Shown piece after piece: positions 54,391 through 62,607 of a stretch of 64,000 nucleotides of DNA (position 1 is its first letter; every line of letters begins with the position of its first letter). A program made the translations under genes and the position numbers. A model generated the notes under the pieces. The model did no database searches and was not told where the DNA came from. It saw only the letters and a list, made by a program, of their open reading frames with translations. The stretch comes from an uncultured Bacilli bacterium (GTDB lineage Bacteria; Bacillota_I; Bacilli_A; RF39; UBA660): NCBI GenBank assembly GCA_934095845.1, contig CAKOKS010000005.1, positions 1 to 64,000 on the forward strand. The letters run 5' to 3'.

Positions 54391-54971
54391 ATCGTATTAA
54401 TTAATATATCTTTCATAATATCATAATTCATTTTCTCATGTTTATGATAAACAACTTCATGACAATAATTATCAACTATACCAATTATTATATGAACTTT
54501 TTCTTCGATATTTTCTTTATTAAAACCACTTTTAACTAATATATTGGATATTTTATCAGTAAGTTCAAGTTCACTTTTATTAAATATTTGAGATACTTCA
54601 TCATCTAAGTAACTCATTGCCATTAATTCTTCATGAGCTTCTTTTTTCATTGTATGAGTTTTAATAAAGTTATCTATTACTTTAGATATAATTACATCTA
54701 TATTACTTTTATCAATAGTTTCATTATCAATAACATCTAACATTGGAAAAAGTATTGTATTAGCATAATCTTTAGTTCCTTCTATAAATATATCTCTTTT
54801 ATCAGAAAAGTATTGATATATTATTCCAGTAGAAACATCAGCATATTTAGCAATATCAACTGTATTTACATTATGATATCCTTTATCACACATAAGCTCA
54901 AAACCAAGTCTTATAATTCTTTGTTTTTTTTCAATTGATGATTTTTTTATAGGTTCACGTACATTACCCAA
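54372..54971 (-). CDS. TetR-family repressor of the adjacent ABC transporter
   Basis: 199 residues from TTG 54971 (AAAGGATGTGAT upstream). N-terminal HTH: RIIRLGFELMCDKGYHNVNT, DIAKYADVSTGIIYQYFSDK. The C-terminal ligand domain is helical, with one Cys and several His. It is the last gene of the ABC operon, 31 nt after the permease, and a weak TGT-TATAAT at 54992-54997 could give extra transcription. I infer that it binds the two palindromic operators before the ATPase gene and so controls its own operon. Confidence 0.85.
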   Translation of the reverse strand: MGNVREPIKKSSIEKKQRIIRLGFELMCDKGYHNVNTVDIAKYADVSTGIIYQYFSDKRDIFIEGTKDYANTILFPMLDVIDNETIDKSNIDVIISKVIDNFIKTHTMKKEAHEELMAMSYLDDEVSQIFNKSELELTDKISNILVKSGFNKENIEEKVHIIIGIVDNYCHEVVYHKHEKMNYDIMKDILINTIKGLLN

Positions 54972-55002
54972 AATATCACATCCTTTTATGTATTATAACA
55001 CT

Positions 55003-57372
55003 TTATTCATTACCTTTTAAACTAGAAACCATATCAATATTATTTATTTTTCTAGATACATAAATTGATACTATATAAGAAACAATAAATGTAGCAAGTG
55101 CTGATATGACATAAGTTAATGGTTTTATATAAGCATTAAAGTCATAGTGTTCTTCAATTGCAACTTGGAATAAATATTCAACTAATAAGTATCCTAAAGG
55201 TAGACCTATTATAATTGCTAAAATAGTTATCCAATTATTTTGTTTAACAAATACTTTTTTTATTTTTTTATTTTCAAAACCAAGTACTTTTAAAGTAGCA
55301 AATTGATATTGTTTTTCACTGTAAGATAAAATACTTAAATTATATATTATTATTACTCCTAACATAACTGCTATAAATATAATTAGAGATATCATTGTTT
55401 TCATCATTGAAAGCATATTATTCATTGATTCTTTTAAAGCGTTTTTATCTTGTATTAAATCAACTCCATCAATAGTTTCATTTTTATTTACTTTTTTATT
55501 TGTGTAAATTGTATCTTCTTTATATTCTTTTCCTAAAGATTCATAATATTCTCTAGTCATACGCATATTTTGATTTTGTGGGTCTTTTGTAAAACCAACT
55601 ATTTTTGATTCAAAATATTCATCATTACCAGCAATATGCCATTTTATTTTATCACCAATTTTATATCCATCTAACTGAGCAAGTTTACTAGTTATATAAA
55701 CACCTTTTGAATTATCTAATTTCATAAATTTATTTTTAGTATCAACAAATCTTAATAAAGAAGTTGAATCATTTATTAAAGCTGTATTACTTGTTTTTTT
55801 ATCATCTTTTAAAATTTCAATATTAAGTGTAAGTGAAGTTTCATTTCCATAAACTTCTTTTAAGTTCTTCCTTTCTTCAGCACTTATATCATTTTTAAGA
55901 GTTAATTTATAATCAAAATTGTAGATATCATTAAATTGTAAATCTACAAAATGATTTAATGAGTCTTTCATTCCTAAAGCACATACAATTAAAACTGTAC
56001 AACCTACTATTCCTGATAAACCCATAATAGTACGCATTTTATTTCTTATTATATCTCTTAAGTTCCATTTACTTGAAAAATTTAATTTATTAAATAATTT
56101 ACCTATTGTTAAATTTAAACTACCCTTTTTAACCTTTGGTATTTCATTTCTTAAAGTTGCAGCTGGACATTCATGTAAAATAGATCTAACTGTAAGATAA
56201 GTTATTAATAAAACTAAGAATATTACAACTCCAGAAACAATGTAACTAGAACTATTCATTAAGGGAGCTCCATTTGGTATTTCAAAGAATGAAGTTTCAA
56301 GAGACATAAATATATTACCAATTCCAAAATAACCTAATAGTAAACCTAAAATTACTCCGATAAGTGAAACTGTAAAACCATAACTTAAATAATGAATAAG
56401 TATCTTTATATCAGAAAAACCTAATGCTTTTAAAGTTCCAATTTGAACTCTTTGTTTTTTTACTACTCTAGTCATTGTTGTAATAACTGAAAGAAGAGCA
56501 ATAAAAATAAATAATCCTGAAAATACTCCTACATAAGTTTTACCTTCATCAATTTCACCTTGATAGGTTATATAAGATGCAGTTTTTGTAGCTGGAAGTA
56601 CGATTGAAGAAGATTCAATATTATCTTCAATATCTTTTTTTACATCATCTATCTTTTCTTCATTATCTACATCAACCATTAAATAGTTAAATACGTAGTA
56701 ATCTTTATAATTAAAATTTTTTACATATTTATTAAAGATATTTTCATCTTTAATATTCATCTCATCCATTACTTTTGATTTAATATAATCTTCACTTAAC
56801 TCATTAATAGATAGATAAGCAAATCCAAATTCTTTTCTATTAGGATATAACTCAGATTCATCTTTAGTGTCATATAAATGATCAGGAACATTAATTAAAC
56901 CTAATACTTTTTCTTTTGATTCTAAAGTATCATATTTAACTAATATAGTATCACCTACATTAATACTATTTTCTTTAGCATAATATTCATCTAACCAAAC
57001 ACCATGTAAAGATGCATCAAATGGTACTCCCTTTTTTACATAGAACTTAGAAATATTGTTACTTTCAATAAAATTTAAAAGTAAAGTTCGATCATTATCG
57101 GTAGTTGCATTAACAGATAGTTTTCTCTCAGCATCTTTTACATTATCAAGTTTTTTTACTTTTTTTAAGTCATCATCAGTAAAATTAGCACCAATTGATA
57201 CTAAATCAAATAAATTATTTTCAGAGTAAAACTTATCAGCTGTATGTTGCATACCACCCATGTATGCTTCAATTCCTGTATAAGCCATAACACCGATCAT
57301 AACCATTAAAAATATTGCAATAAATTGTGACATGTTATTTTTTATGTCACGGATCATCTTTCTTACTAACAT
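55003..57372 (-). CDS. ABC transporter permease, FtsX/MacB type, two FtsX domains
   Basis: 789 residues from ATG 57372, one base after the ATPase stop (TAATATG); an upstream in-frame start inside the ATPase gene is less likely. N-terminal membrane helix, large extracellular domain, FtsX block with three helices (VGVFSGLFIFIALLSVITTM onward), a second N-helix after LNFSKWNLRDIIRNKMRT-type motif, second extracellular domain, and a final FtsX block. Two FtsX repeats per chain resemble LolC-like/bacitracin-type exporters. Substrate unknown; the TetR partner suggests drug, lipid or peptide sensing. Confidence 0.9.
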   Translation of the reverse strand: MLVRKMIRDIKNNMSQFIAIFLMVMIGVMAYTGIEAYMGGMQHTADKFYSENNLFDLVSIGANFTDDDLKKVKKLDNVKDAERKLSVNATTDNDRTLLLNFIESNNISKFYVKKGVPFDASLHGVWLDEYYAKENSINVGDTILVKYDTLESKEKVLGLINVPDHLYDTKDESELYPNRKEFGFAYLSINELSEDYIKSKVMDEMNIKDENIFNKYVKNFNYKDYYVFNYLMVDVDNEEKIDDVKKDIEDNIESSSIVLPATKTASYITYQGEIDEGKTYVGVFSGLFIFIALLSVITTMTRVVKKQRVQIGTLKALGFSDIKILIHYLSYGFTVSLIGVILGLLLGYFGIGNIFMSLETSFFEIPNGAPLMNSSSYIVSGVVIFLVLLITYLTVRSILHECPAATLRNEIPKVKKGSLNLTIGKLFNKLNFSSKWNLRDIIRNKMRTIMGLSGIVGCTVLIVCALGMKDSLNHFVDLQFNDIYNFDYKLTLKNDISAEERKNLKEVYGNETSLTLNIEILKDDKKTSNTALINDSTSLLRFVDTKNKFMKLDNSKGVYITSKLAQLDGYKIGDKIKWHIAGNDEYFESKIVGFTKDPQNQNMRMTREYYESLGKEYKEDTIYTNKKVNKNETIDGVDLIQDKNALKESMNNMLSMMKTMISLIIFIAVMLGVIIIYNLSILSYSEKQYQFATLKVLGFENKKIKKVFVKQNNWITILAIIIGLPLGYLLVEYLFQVAIEEHYDFNAYIKPLTYVISALATFIVSYIVSIYVSRKINNIDMVSSLKGNE

Positions 57373-57373
57373 A

Positions 57374-58081
57374 TTACCAAACAACCTCATCAATATTTTT
57401 TGGATGTGCATTTTTTATGTCACTGTCAACACGACCATTTTTAATATTTATTACACGATCTGCTATTTCTGCAATAAGTGAGTTATGAGTAACAACGATT
57501 ACTGTTGTATCTTCATCACATTGCCTTCTTAAAAGTTTTAATACTTCAACTCCAGTTTTAGAATCAAGTGCTCCAGTAGGTTCGTCACAAAGTAATACTT
57601 TTGGATTTTTCATTATAGCTCTAGCGATTGAAACTCTTTGTTGTTCTCCTCCTGAAAGTTCATTTGGAAACTTATTTATATTTCTTTCAAGTCCAACACT
57701 TTTAATAACACTTTTAGCATCAACCTCTGTGTTCGTTACATCTTTAACAAGATTTACATTTTCAAGTACTGTAAGAGTTGGCATAATATTATAAAATTGA
57801 AAAATAAATCCAACATCATTAGCTCTATATTTTGTTAAACCTTTTGAATCTAACGCCGCAATATCTAAATCATCTATCATAATTGATCCTTTAGTAACTG
57901 TATCCATCCCACCAAGTAAATTTAAAAGAGTTGACTTTCCAGCTCCACTTGGACCTAAAATAACAACAAATTCTCCTTGATCAATACTTAAGTTTACGCC
58001 ATCTAAAGCATTAAATGGTTTACCTCCAACTTGATAAGTTTTATAAACTTTTTTAACTTCTATAAAATTTTTCTTTTTCAT
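57374..58081 (-). CDS. ABC transporter ATP-binding protein (MacB/LolD type)
   Basis: 235 residues: Walker A GPSGAGKST, Q-loop FIFQFYN, signature LSGGEQQR, Walker B VLLCDEPTGALD, H-loop VTHN. Family: the LolD/MacB/BceA group that pairs with FtsX-type permeases. GGAGGAATT before ATG. The first gene of the operon, behind two operators and a consensus promoter. Confidence 0.95.
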   Translation of the reverse strand: MKKKNFIEVKKVYKTYQVGGKPFNALDGVNLSIDQGEFVVILGPSGAGKSTLLNLLGGMDTVTKGSIMIDDLDIAALDSKGLTKYRANDVGFIFQFYNIMPTLTVLENVNLVKDVTNTEVDAKSVIKSVGLERNINKFPNELSGGEQQRVSIARAIMKNPKVLLCDEPTGALDSKTGVEVLKLLRRQCDEDTTVIVVTHNSLIAEIADRVINIKNGRVDSDIKNAHPKNIDEVVW

Positions 58082-58091
58082 AATTCCTCCC

Positions 58092-58113
58092 TATATGAAA
58101 TAAGTTTCATATA
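58092..58113. promoter_or_regulatory. Palindromic operator O1 (TetR candidate)
   Basis: TATATGAAA, 4-nt spacer, TTTCATATA: perfect 9-bp arms. Placed between the -10 box and the ribosome-binding site of the ATPase gene. Confidence 0.7.
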
Positions 58114-58114
58114 C

Positions 58115-58143
58115 ATTATATAAATATATATTTTTAAAGTCAA
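58115..58143 (-). promoter_or_regulatory. Promoter of the ABC-TetR operon
   Basis: Minus strand TTGACT (58138-58143), 17-nt spacer, TATAAT (58115-58120), flanked by operators O1 and O2. Confidence 0.8.
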
Positions 58144-58147
58144 TACA

Positions 58148-58167
58148 ATATGAAACATTTTTCATAT
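58148..58167. promoter_or_regulatory. Palindromic operator O2 (TetR candidate)
   Basis: ATATGAAA, 4-nt spacer, TTTCATAT: perfect 8-bp arms, the same half-site as O1; centres 55 bp apart. Lies just upstream of the -35 box. Confidence 0.7.
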
Positions 58168-58171
58168 AAAG

Positions 58172-58205
58172 TAAAAAAAATAATAGACTTAGTTGTCTAT
58201 TACTT
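58172..58205 (-). terminator. Terminator of the surface-protein gene
   Basis: AATAGAC, loop AACTAA, GTCTATT and T-run on the minus strand. Confidence 0.75.
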
Positions 58206-59319
58206 CTATTTTATTCTTTATATCTTCTTGTTTTTTCTTATTATATCTTCTATTATTAGTTATAACAATTACTATAATAAGTACAACTACTAAGAAGGCA
58301 ATTATACCTGCAAATATATAGTTTTTCTCTTCTTTTATATCAAATTTCTTTTTTATATTTATAACATATTCATTTGTAACTTTTTTATTTTCACTTATTA
58401 CTTCAATTACTATTTTACTTTTATTTTGAATATTTGAATTTCCTTTAATATTAACCGTTGATTTATCACTTGTTGTTGTAACTTTTATATCAAGAGATGA
58501 AACTTCTCCAGCTATTTCTAAAGTATAAGTATGTACATTTTCTAAAAATTTAAATTTTTGACCAGTTACTTCAATATTTTTTACACTAGCATCATTTTGA
58601 CTTTCATAAACATTTTCTCCAGCTTTAAGTCTTTTAATATTTAAAGTATAAGTATTTTTATCTCCAGTCTCATTTGTAACTAAAATATCTATTACATTGT
58701 CGCCTTCTTCTAGATCAAGTTTACTTATTTCATATTTTGATTTTGAATCAACTAATTTTATAGTTGGATTTATTTTATCCACTTCATTTAATACTTCAAT
58801 ATTGTACGTTGTTATAAATCTTGAAAAAGTAAAATCTAAAGAATCATCTTTTATATCTTCAATTAATAGATTATTTATACTTGTATTTCTTGGTTTTTCT
58901 TCATCTTTTTTTATTTCACTTGGAACAAAATTTAATATATTACTTTTTAATATTTCAGTAAAACCATTATAACTAAAATTATTTATTGTTATATAACCAT
59001 TTGTTGTATTTTGTATTTCAGTAGTTACTTTACATTTAAAATTTATAAATGTGTTATCAAGTGGAATCCCTTTTAAATTGAATTCATAATTATTTATTGG
59101 ACTAATTTCGGTTAAACCAGCAGCATAAGTAAAATTATTACATGTAATATAACTTGGGACATTTAATCTGCCTTTAATATATTCATATTCAACATTTCCT
59201 TTTCCTTCTATTTTACATGAAAATTCATCATTTAAAGTTTTATTACCGGTATCACATTCAAGACTGCTAGCAAAAACAAATGTTGGCAAAATAAAAAGTA
59301 ATAGAATTATTTTTTTCAC
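58189..59319 (-). CDS. Surface protein with cadherin-like beta-sandwich repeats
   Basis: 376 residues from GTG 59319, which has GGAGG 8 nt upstream. Signal peptide KKIILLLFILPTFVFASS, then a Cys-containing region, then at least two cadherin-like (PF12733-type) repeats: the first around FTFSRFITTYNIEVLN, with EEGDNVIDILVTNETGDKNT and YTLNIKRL; the second from SVKNIEVTG to ending YVINIKKKF. A C-terminal membrane segment (IIAFLVVVLIIVIVIT) and a basic tail follow. Anchored outside the membrane; partner unknown. Single gene with terminator. Confidence 0.8.
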   Translation of the reverse strand: MKKIILLLFILPTFVFASSLECDTGNKTLNDEFSCKIEGKGNVEYEYIKGRLNVPSYITCNNFTYAAGLTEISPINNYEFNLKGIPLDNTFINFKCKVTTEIQNTTNGYITINNFSYNGFTEILKSNILNFVPSEIKKDEEKPRNTSINNLLIEDIKDDSLDFTFSRFITTYNIEVLNEVDKINPTIKLVDSKSKYEISKLDLEEGDNVIDILVTNETGDKNTYTLNIKRLKAGENVYESQNDASVKNIEVTGQKFKFLENVHTYTLEIAGEVSSLDIKVTTTSDKSTVNIKGNSNIQNKSKIVIEVISENKKVTNEYVINIKKKFDIKEEKNYIFAGIIAFLVVVLIIVIVITNNRRYNKKKQEDIKNKIEVIDN

Positions 59320-59390
59320 TTTCGTTCCCTCCATATTCTATTACTATTTTATCACAAATTTAATATAATTATATATTTTTTAACTTTCAA

Positions 59391-59420
59391 AATAAAAAAG
59401 TAAGATTATCTCTTACTTAA
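59391..59420 (-). terminator. Terminator of the aspS-gatCAB operon
   Basis: AAGTAAGA, loop GATAA, TCTTACTT and T-run on the minus strand. Confidence 0.8.
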
Positions 59421-60851
59421 TTCATCAGTTAAAATTTCTTTTACTTTAACTGGGTTTGCTTGACCACGAGTTTTTTTCATAACTTGACCAACAAAGTAAT
59501 CAAACATATTAGTTTTACCATTTTTATATTCTTCTATTTGACTACTATTTTCATCTAAAACCTCAGTAACAACTGAAGTTAAAGCTCCATCATCACTTAT
59601 TTGTTCCATTCCTTCAGCTTTCATAATAGATCCAGGTTCTTCACATCTTTCAAGTGTTAAGAAGAATAATTCTTTAGCTTGTTTAGAAGAAATCTTACCA
59701 TTACTCATAGCTTTTAATATAATAGTTAAACGTGCAGGTGTTAAATATAAATCTTTAATATCTGTATCATGTTTATATACATAACCCAAAATATTACCTG
59801 TAATCCAGTTTGCTACTAATTTAGCATCTGCTCCAAGTGATATACATTCTTCAAAATATGTAGCAACGTTGATGTCTTTAATTAAAATACCAGCATCGTA
59901 TTCTGAAAGACCATATTCTTTCATATATTTATCTTTTCTTTCATAAGGAAGTTCTGGAATACTTTTTCTTATTTCCTCTAACCATTCTTTAGTTATCTTA
60001 AATTTTGGAATATTTGGTTCAACAAAATATTTATAATCTATAGCATCAACTTTACTACGCATATGAATAGTTGTTCCAGATTCTTCATCATATCTTCTTG
60101 TTTCTTGTTCTACTTCATCATAGCGTCCTGCATCTTTAAGTTCACTTTGTCTTTTAATCTCATAAATAATTGCGTCATGTACTCCGCCAAATGAGTTAAC
60201 ATTTTTAACTTCAACTTTTGTTCCTAAAGTATTTTCATCATCACTTATAGAAATATTTACGTCACATCTTATTTGACCTTTTTTAGAATCTGCTTCACTT
60301 ATTCCACAATATTGATATATTGCACGAACATACTCAAGGAAGTATACGGCATCATCGGCTGAATGTAAGCAAGGTTCAGTTACAAGTTCAAGAAGTGGAA
60401 CACCAGCACGATTATAATCAATTGTTGATGTATCATATAAGTGATTCATACTAGCTGCATCTTCTTCTAAGTGGATATTATCTATTCCAACTCTAAAGCT
60501 TGTTCCATCATCACGAATAATATCTAAGTATCCTCCCATACCAACACAGTCTTCTGGTGGGTTTTGAGTTATTTGAAAGTTTTTTGGCATATCAGGATAA
60601 TAATAGTTTTTTCTTTCAAAATACATATACTCTGGTTGTCGACAATTTAAAATTTCACTCATCATCAAAGACATTTTTACAGCTTCTTTATTTAAAACTG
60701 GTAAAGTTCCAGGAAACCCCATATCAATTGGTCTAATATTTGTATTTGGCATTTCTGAATATCCATTTTTAGCACTTGAAAATACTTTTGATTTAGTTTC
60801 AGAAATTTCACAGTGCATTTCAAGACCGATAGTTACATAATATTTACTCAT
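59406..60851 (-). CDS. gatB: Asp/Glu-tRNA amidotransferase subunit B
   Basis: 481 residues. Kinase-like N-terminal domain: IGLEMHCEI, YPDMPKNFQIT, NRAGVPLLELVTEP, KGQIRCDVN; YqeY-like tail domain follows. Phosphorylates the mischarged Asp or Glu on tRNA before amidation. Its ATG overlaps the gatA stop (TAATG). Last gene of aspS-gatC-gatA-gatB. Confidence 0.96.
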   Translation of the reverse strand: MSKYYVTIGLEMHCEISETKSKVFSSAKNGYSEMPNTNIRPIDMGFPGTLPVLNKEAVKMSLMMSEILNCRQPEYMYFERKNYYYPDMPKNFQITQNPPEDCVGMGGYLDIIRDDGTSFRVGIDNIHLEEDAASMNHLYDTSTIDYNRAGVPLLELVTEPCLHSADDAVYFLEYVRAIYQYCGISEADSKKGQIRCDVNISISDDENTLGTKVEVKNVNSFGGVHDAIIYEIKRQSELKDAGRYDEVEQETRRYDEESGTTIHMRSKVDAIDYKYFVEPNIPKFKITKEWLEEIRKSIPELPYERKDKYMKEYGLSEYDAGILIKDINVATYFEECISLGADAKLVANWITGNILGYVYKHDTDIKDLYLTPARLTIILKAMSNGKISSKQAKELFFLTLERCEEPGSIMKAEGMEQISDDGALTSVVTEVLDENSSQIEEYKNGKTNMFDYFVGQVMKKTRGQANPVKVKEILTDELSKR

Positions 60852-62302
60852 TACTTAACCTCCTTTGCAATCATATTTTTATATTCCATCGCGCTTTCTA
60901 AGGCATAAGCAATATTTAAAACATTTTGATCATCATAACAGTTTCCTGTAATGTTTACTCCTACTGGAAGACCATCGATTAATCCATCTGGAATAGTTAT
61001 AGATGGAAAACCTCCAAAGTTTCCAATTTGTAAATGTTCTTCAAGTACATCAAGTTCACTTTCATCTAAAACATCTTTATCATTTTCAAATTTCTTAGCA
61101 ACACCTGAGCCAACTGGCATAATAAATGCATCATAACTTGCAAATAATTCTTTAAATTTATCTACAATAAGTCTTCTAACTCTTTGAGCATTTTTAAAGT
61201 ATCTATCTTGGTTTTCAGATTGTAAAACGTATGAACCAATTATAAATCTTCTTTTTATTAAAGGAGAAAAACCTTTAGTTCTATGATCTTTCATTTGTTC
61301 TTGATAAGTATTACCTTCTCCTCTTGGACCGAAAATGAATCCAGTTAAGTTAGACATGTTACTTGTAGCTTCAGCACAAGATAAAACTACATATGTAGAA
61401 GATATTGCATTAAGTAAAGTTCTATCAATTTTTACGCCTTCTACTATAGCTCCAAGACTTCTTAATTTATCAAGAGTTTCGTGGAAAATGCTTAAATGAC
61501 GAGTTAATTCAGGAGTTTTATGAGTATATGAGTTAATATCACATATATCTTCTAAATAGAAAAGTTTTTTACCTTTAATATCTTTATTTAAATTATCATA
61601 TAGATGAATATCACTTGAATCCCAAGTAGTCATATCATACTTGTCGATTCCTTTCATACCATCTACTACAATTGCAGCATCTTCAACATTTCTTGTTAAA
61701 GCCCCGCATGTATCTAAAGAAGAAGCAAAAGCAAATAAACCATATCTTGAAATCATTCCATATGTTGGTTTATATCCAACAATACCACAGTAAGCAGCAG
61801 GTTTACGAATAGAGTCTCCTGTATCTGATCCCGTTGCATAAGGAATAAGTCCAGCAGCAACTATAGCAGCTGATCCAGAAGAAGAACCAGCACACATACG
61901 TGTTTTATCCCATGGATTTAAAATATTCCCAGTATGAGCTGTTGTTCCAGTTCCACCCATACCAAATTCATCCATTGCTGTTTTATTTACTAAAACTGCT
62001 CCTTTACTCTCTAAGTTTTTTATAGCAGTTGCTGTAAAAAATGGAACATAATCTTTTAAAGTATTACTTGAACCAGTTGATAAAACTCCAGCAGTTGAAT
62101 AGTTATCTTTACAAGCAAAAGGTATTCCTGATAAAAGTTCATTAGTAACTTCTTTAGAAGAAGCATTATCTACAACAGTAACTACTGCATTATATTCTTC
62201 TTTGGCAGTATAAGAGTCTTTTATAGCTTCTTTAACAAGTTCTTCGCTTGTAATAGAACCAGATTCTAATTCTTCATGTAATGTTTTTATATCTTTATCC
62301 AT
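60851..62302 (-). CDS. gatA: Asp/Glu-tRNA amidotransferase subunit A
   Basis: 483 residues of the amidase-signature family. The catalytic triad Lys/Ser/Ser lies in FACKDNY and GSDTGDSIRKPAAYCGIVG; also GSSSGSAAIVAAG. Frees ammonia from glutamine or asparagine for transamidation. Shares an overlap with gatC (stop/start). Confidence 0.96.
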   Translation of the reverse strand: MDKDIKTLHEELESGSITSEELVKEAIKDSYTAKEEYNAVVTVVDNASSKEVTNELLSGIPFACKDNYSTAGVLSTGSSNTLKDYVPFFTATAIKNLESKGAVLVNKTAMDEFGMGGTGTTAHTGNILNPWDKTRMCAGSSSGSAAIVAAGLIPYATGSDTGDSIRKPAAYCGIVGYKPTYGMISRYGLFAFASSLDTCGALTRNVEDAAIVVDGMKGIDKYDMTTWDSSDIHLYDNLNKDIKGKKLFYLEDICDINSYTHKTPELTRHLSIFHETLDKLRSLGAIVEGVKIDRTLLNAISSTYVVLSCAEATSNMSNLTGFIFGPRGEGNTYQEQMKDHRTKGFSPLIKRRFIIGSYVLQSENQDRYFKNAQRVRRLIVDKFKELFASYDAFIMPVGSGVAKKFENDKDVLDESELDVLEEHLQIGNFGGFPSITIPDGLIDGLPVGVNITGNCYDDQNVLNIAYALESAMEYKNMIAKEVK

Positions 62303-62607
62303 TATCCCACCACCTTTGGTACACTTACTTCATCACCATCTGTGTCATCACAGTTAGCAAGTAAGTCTTTTATATCAATTGATTCTTCAACTTCATCGTC
62401 TCTTAGAACATATTCAAAATTATCTAAAGCATGAGTCATTGGAGTAACATCTTTTATATTAGGTATTTCATTTATTTTATTAATATTTGCATCAATTACT
62501 GCAAATTCTTTAAATACCATATCTTTTTCTTCTTCACTTAAACCAATCATTAATAAATCGGCAAGTTTTTCTACCTTTTCAGGTGTAAAACCACTATTCA
62601 TCTTCAT
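62302..62607 (-). CDS. gatC: Asp/Glu-tRNA amidotransferase subunit C
   Basis: About 101 residues, normal GatC. KVEKLADLLMIGLSEEEKD, DVTPMTHAL (the conserved P.TH loop) and LRDDEV. Two closely spaced ATG codons (62607, 62601) and a GTG (62610) are all plausible starts inside the aspS 3' end, with GGAG just ahead. Confidence 0.92.
   Translation of the reverse strand: MKMNSGFTPEKVEKLADLLMIGLSEEEKDMVFKEFAVIDANINKINEIPNIKDVTPMTHALDNFEYVLRDDEVEESIDIKDLLANCDDTDGDEVSVPKVVG

Noticed and set aside
54972..55002. Separate TetR-controlled promoter for the TetR gene
   Set aside because: A TGT-TATAAT is present, but there is no matching operator or good -35; operon transcription explains expression.
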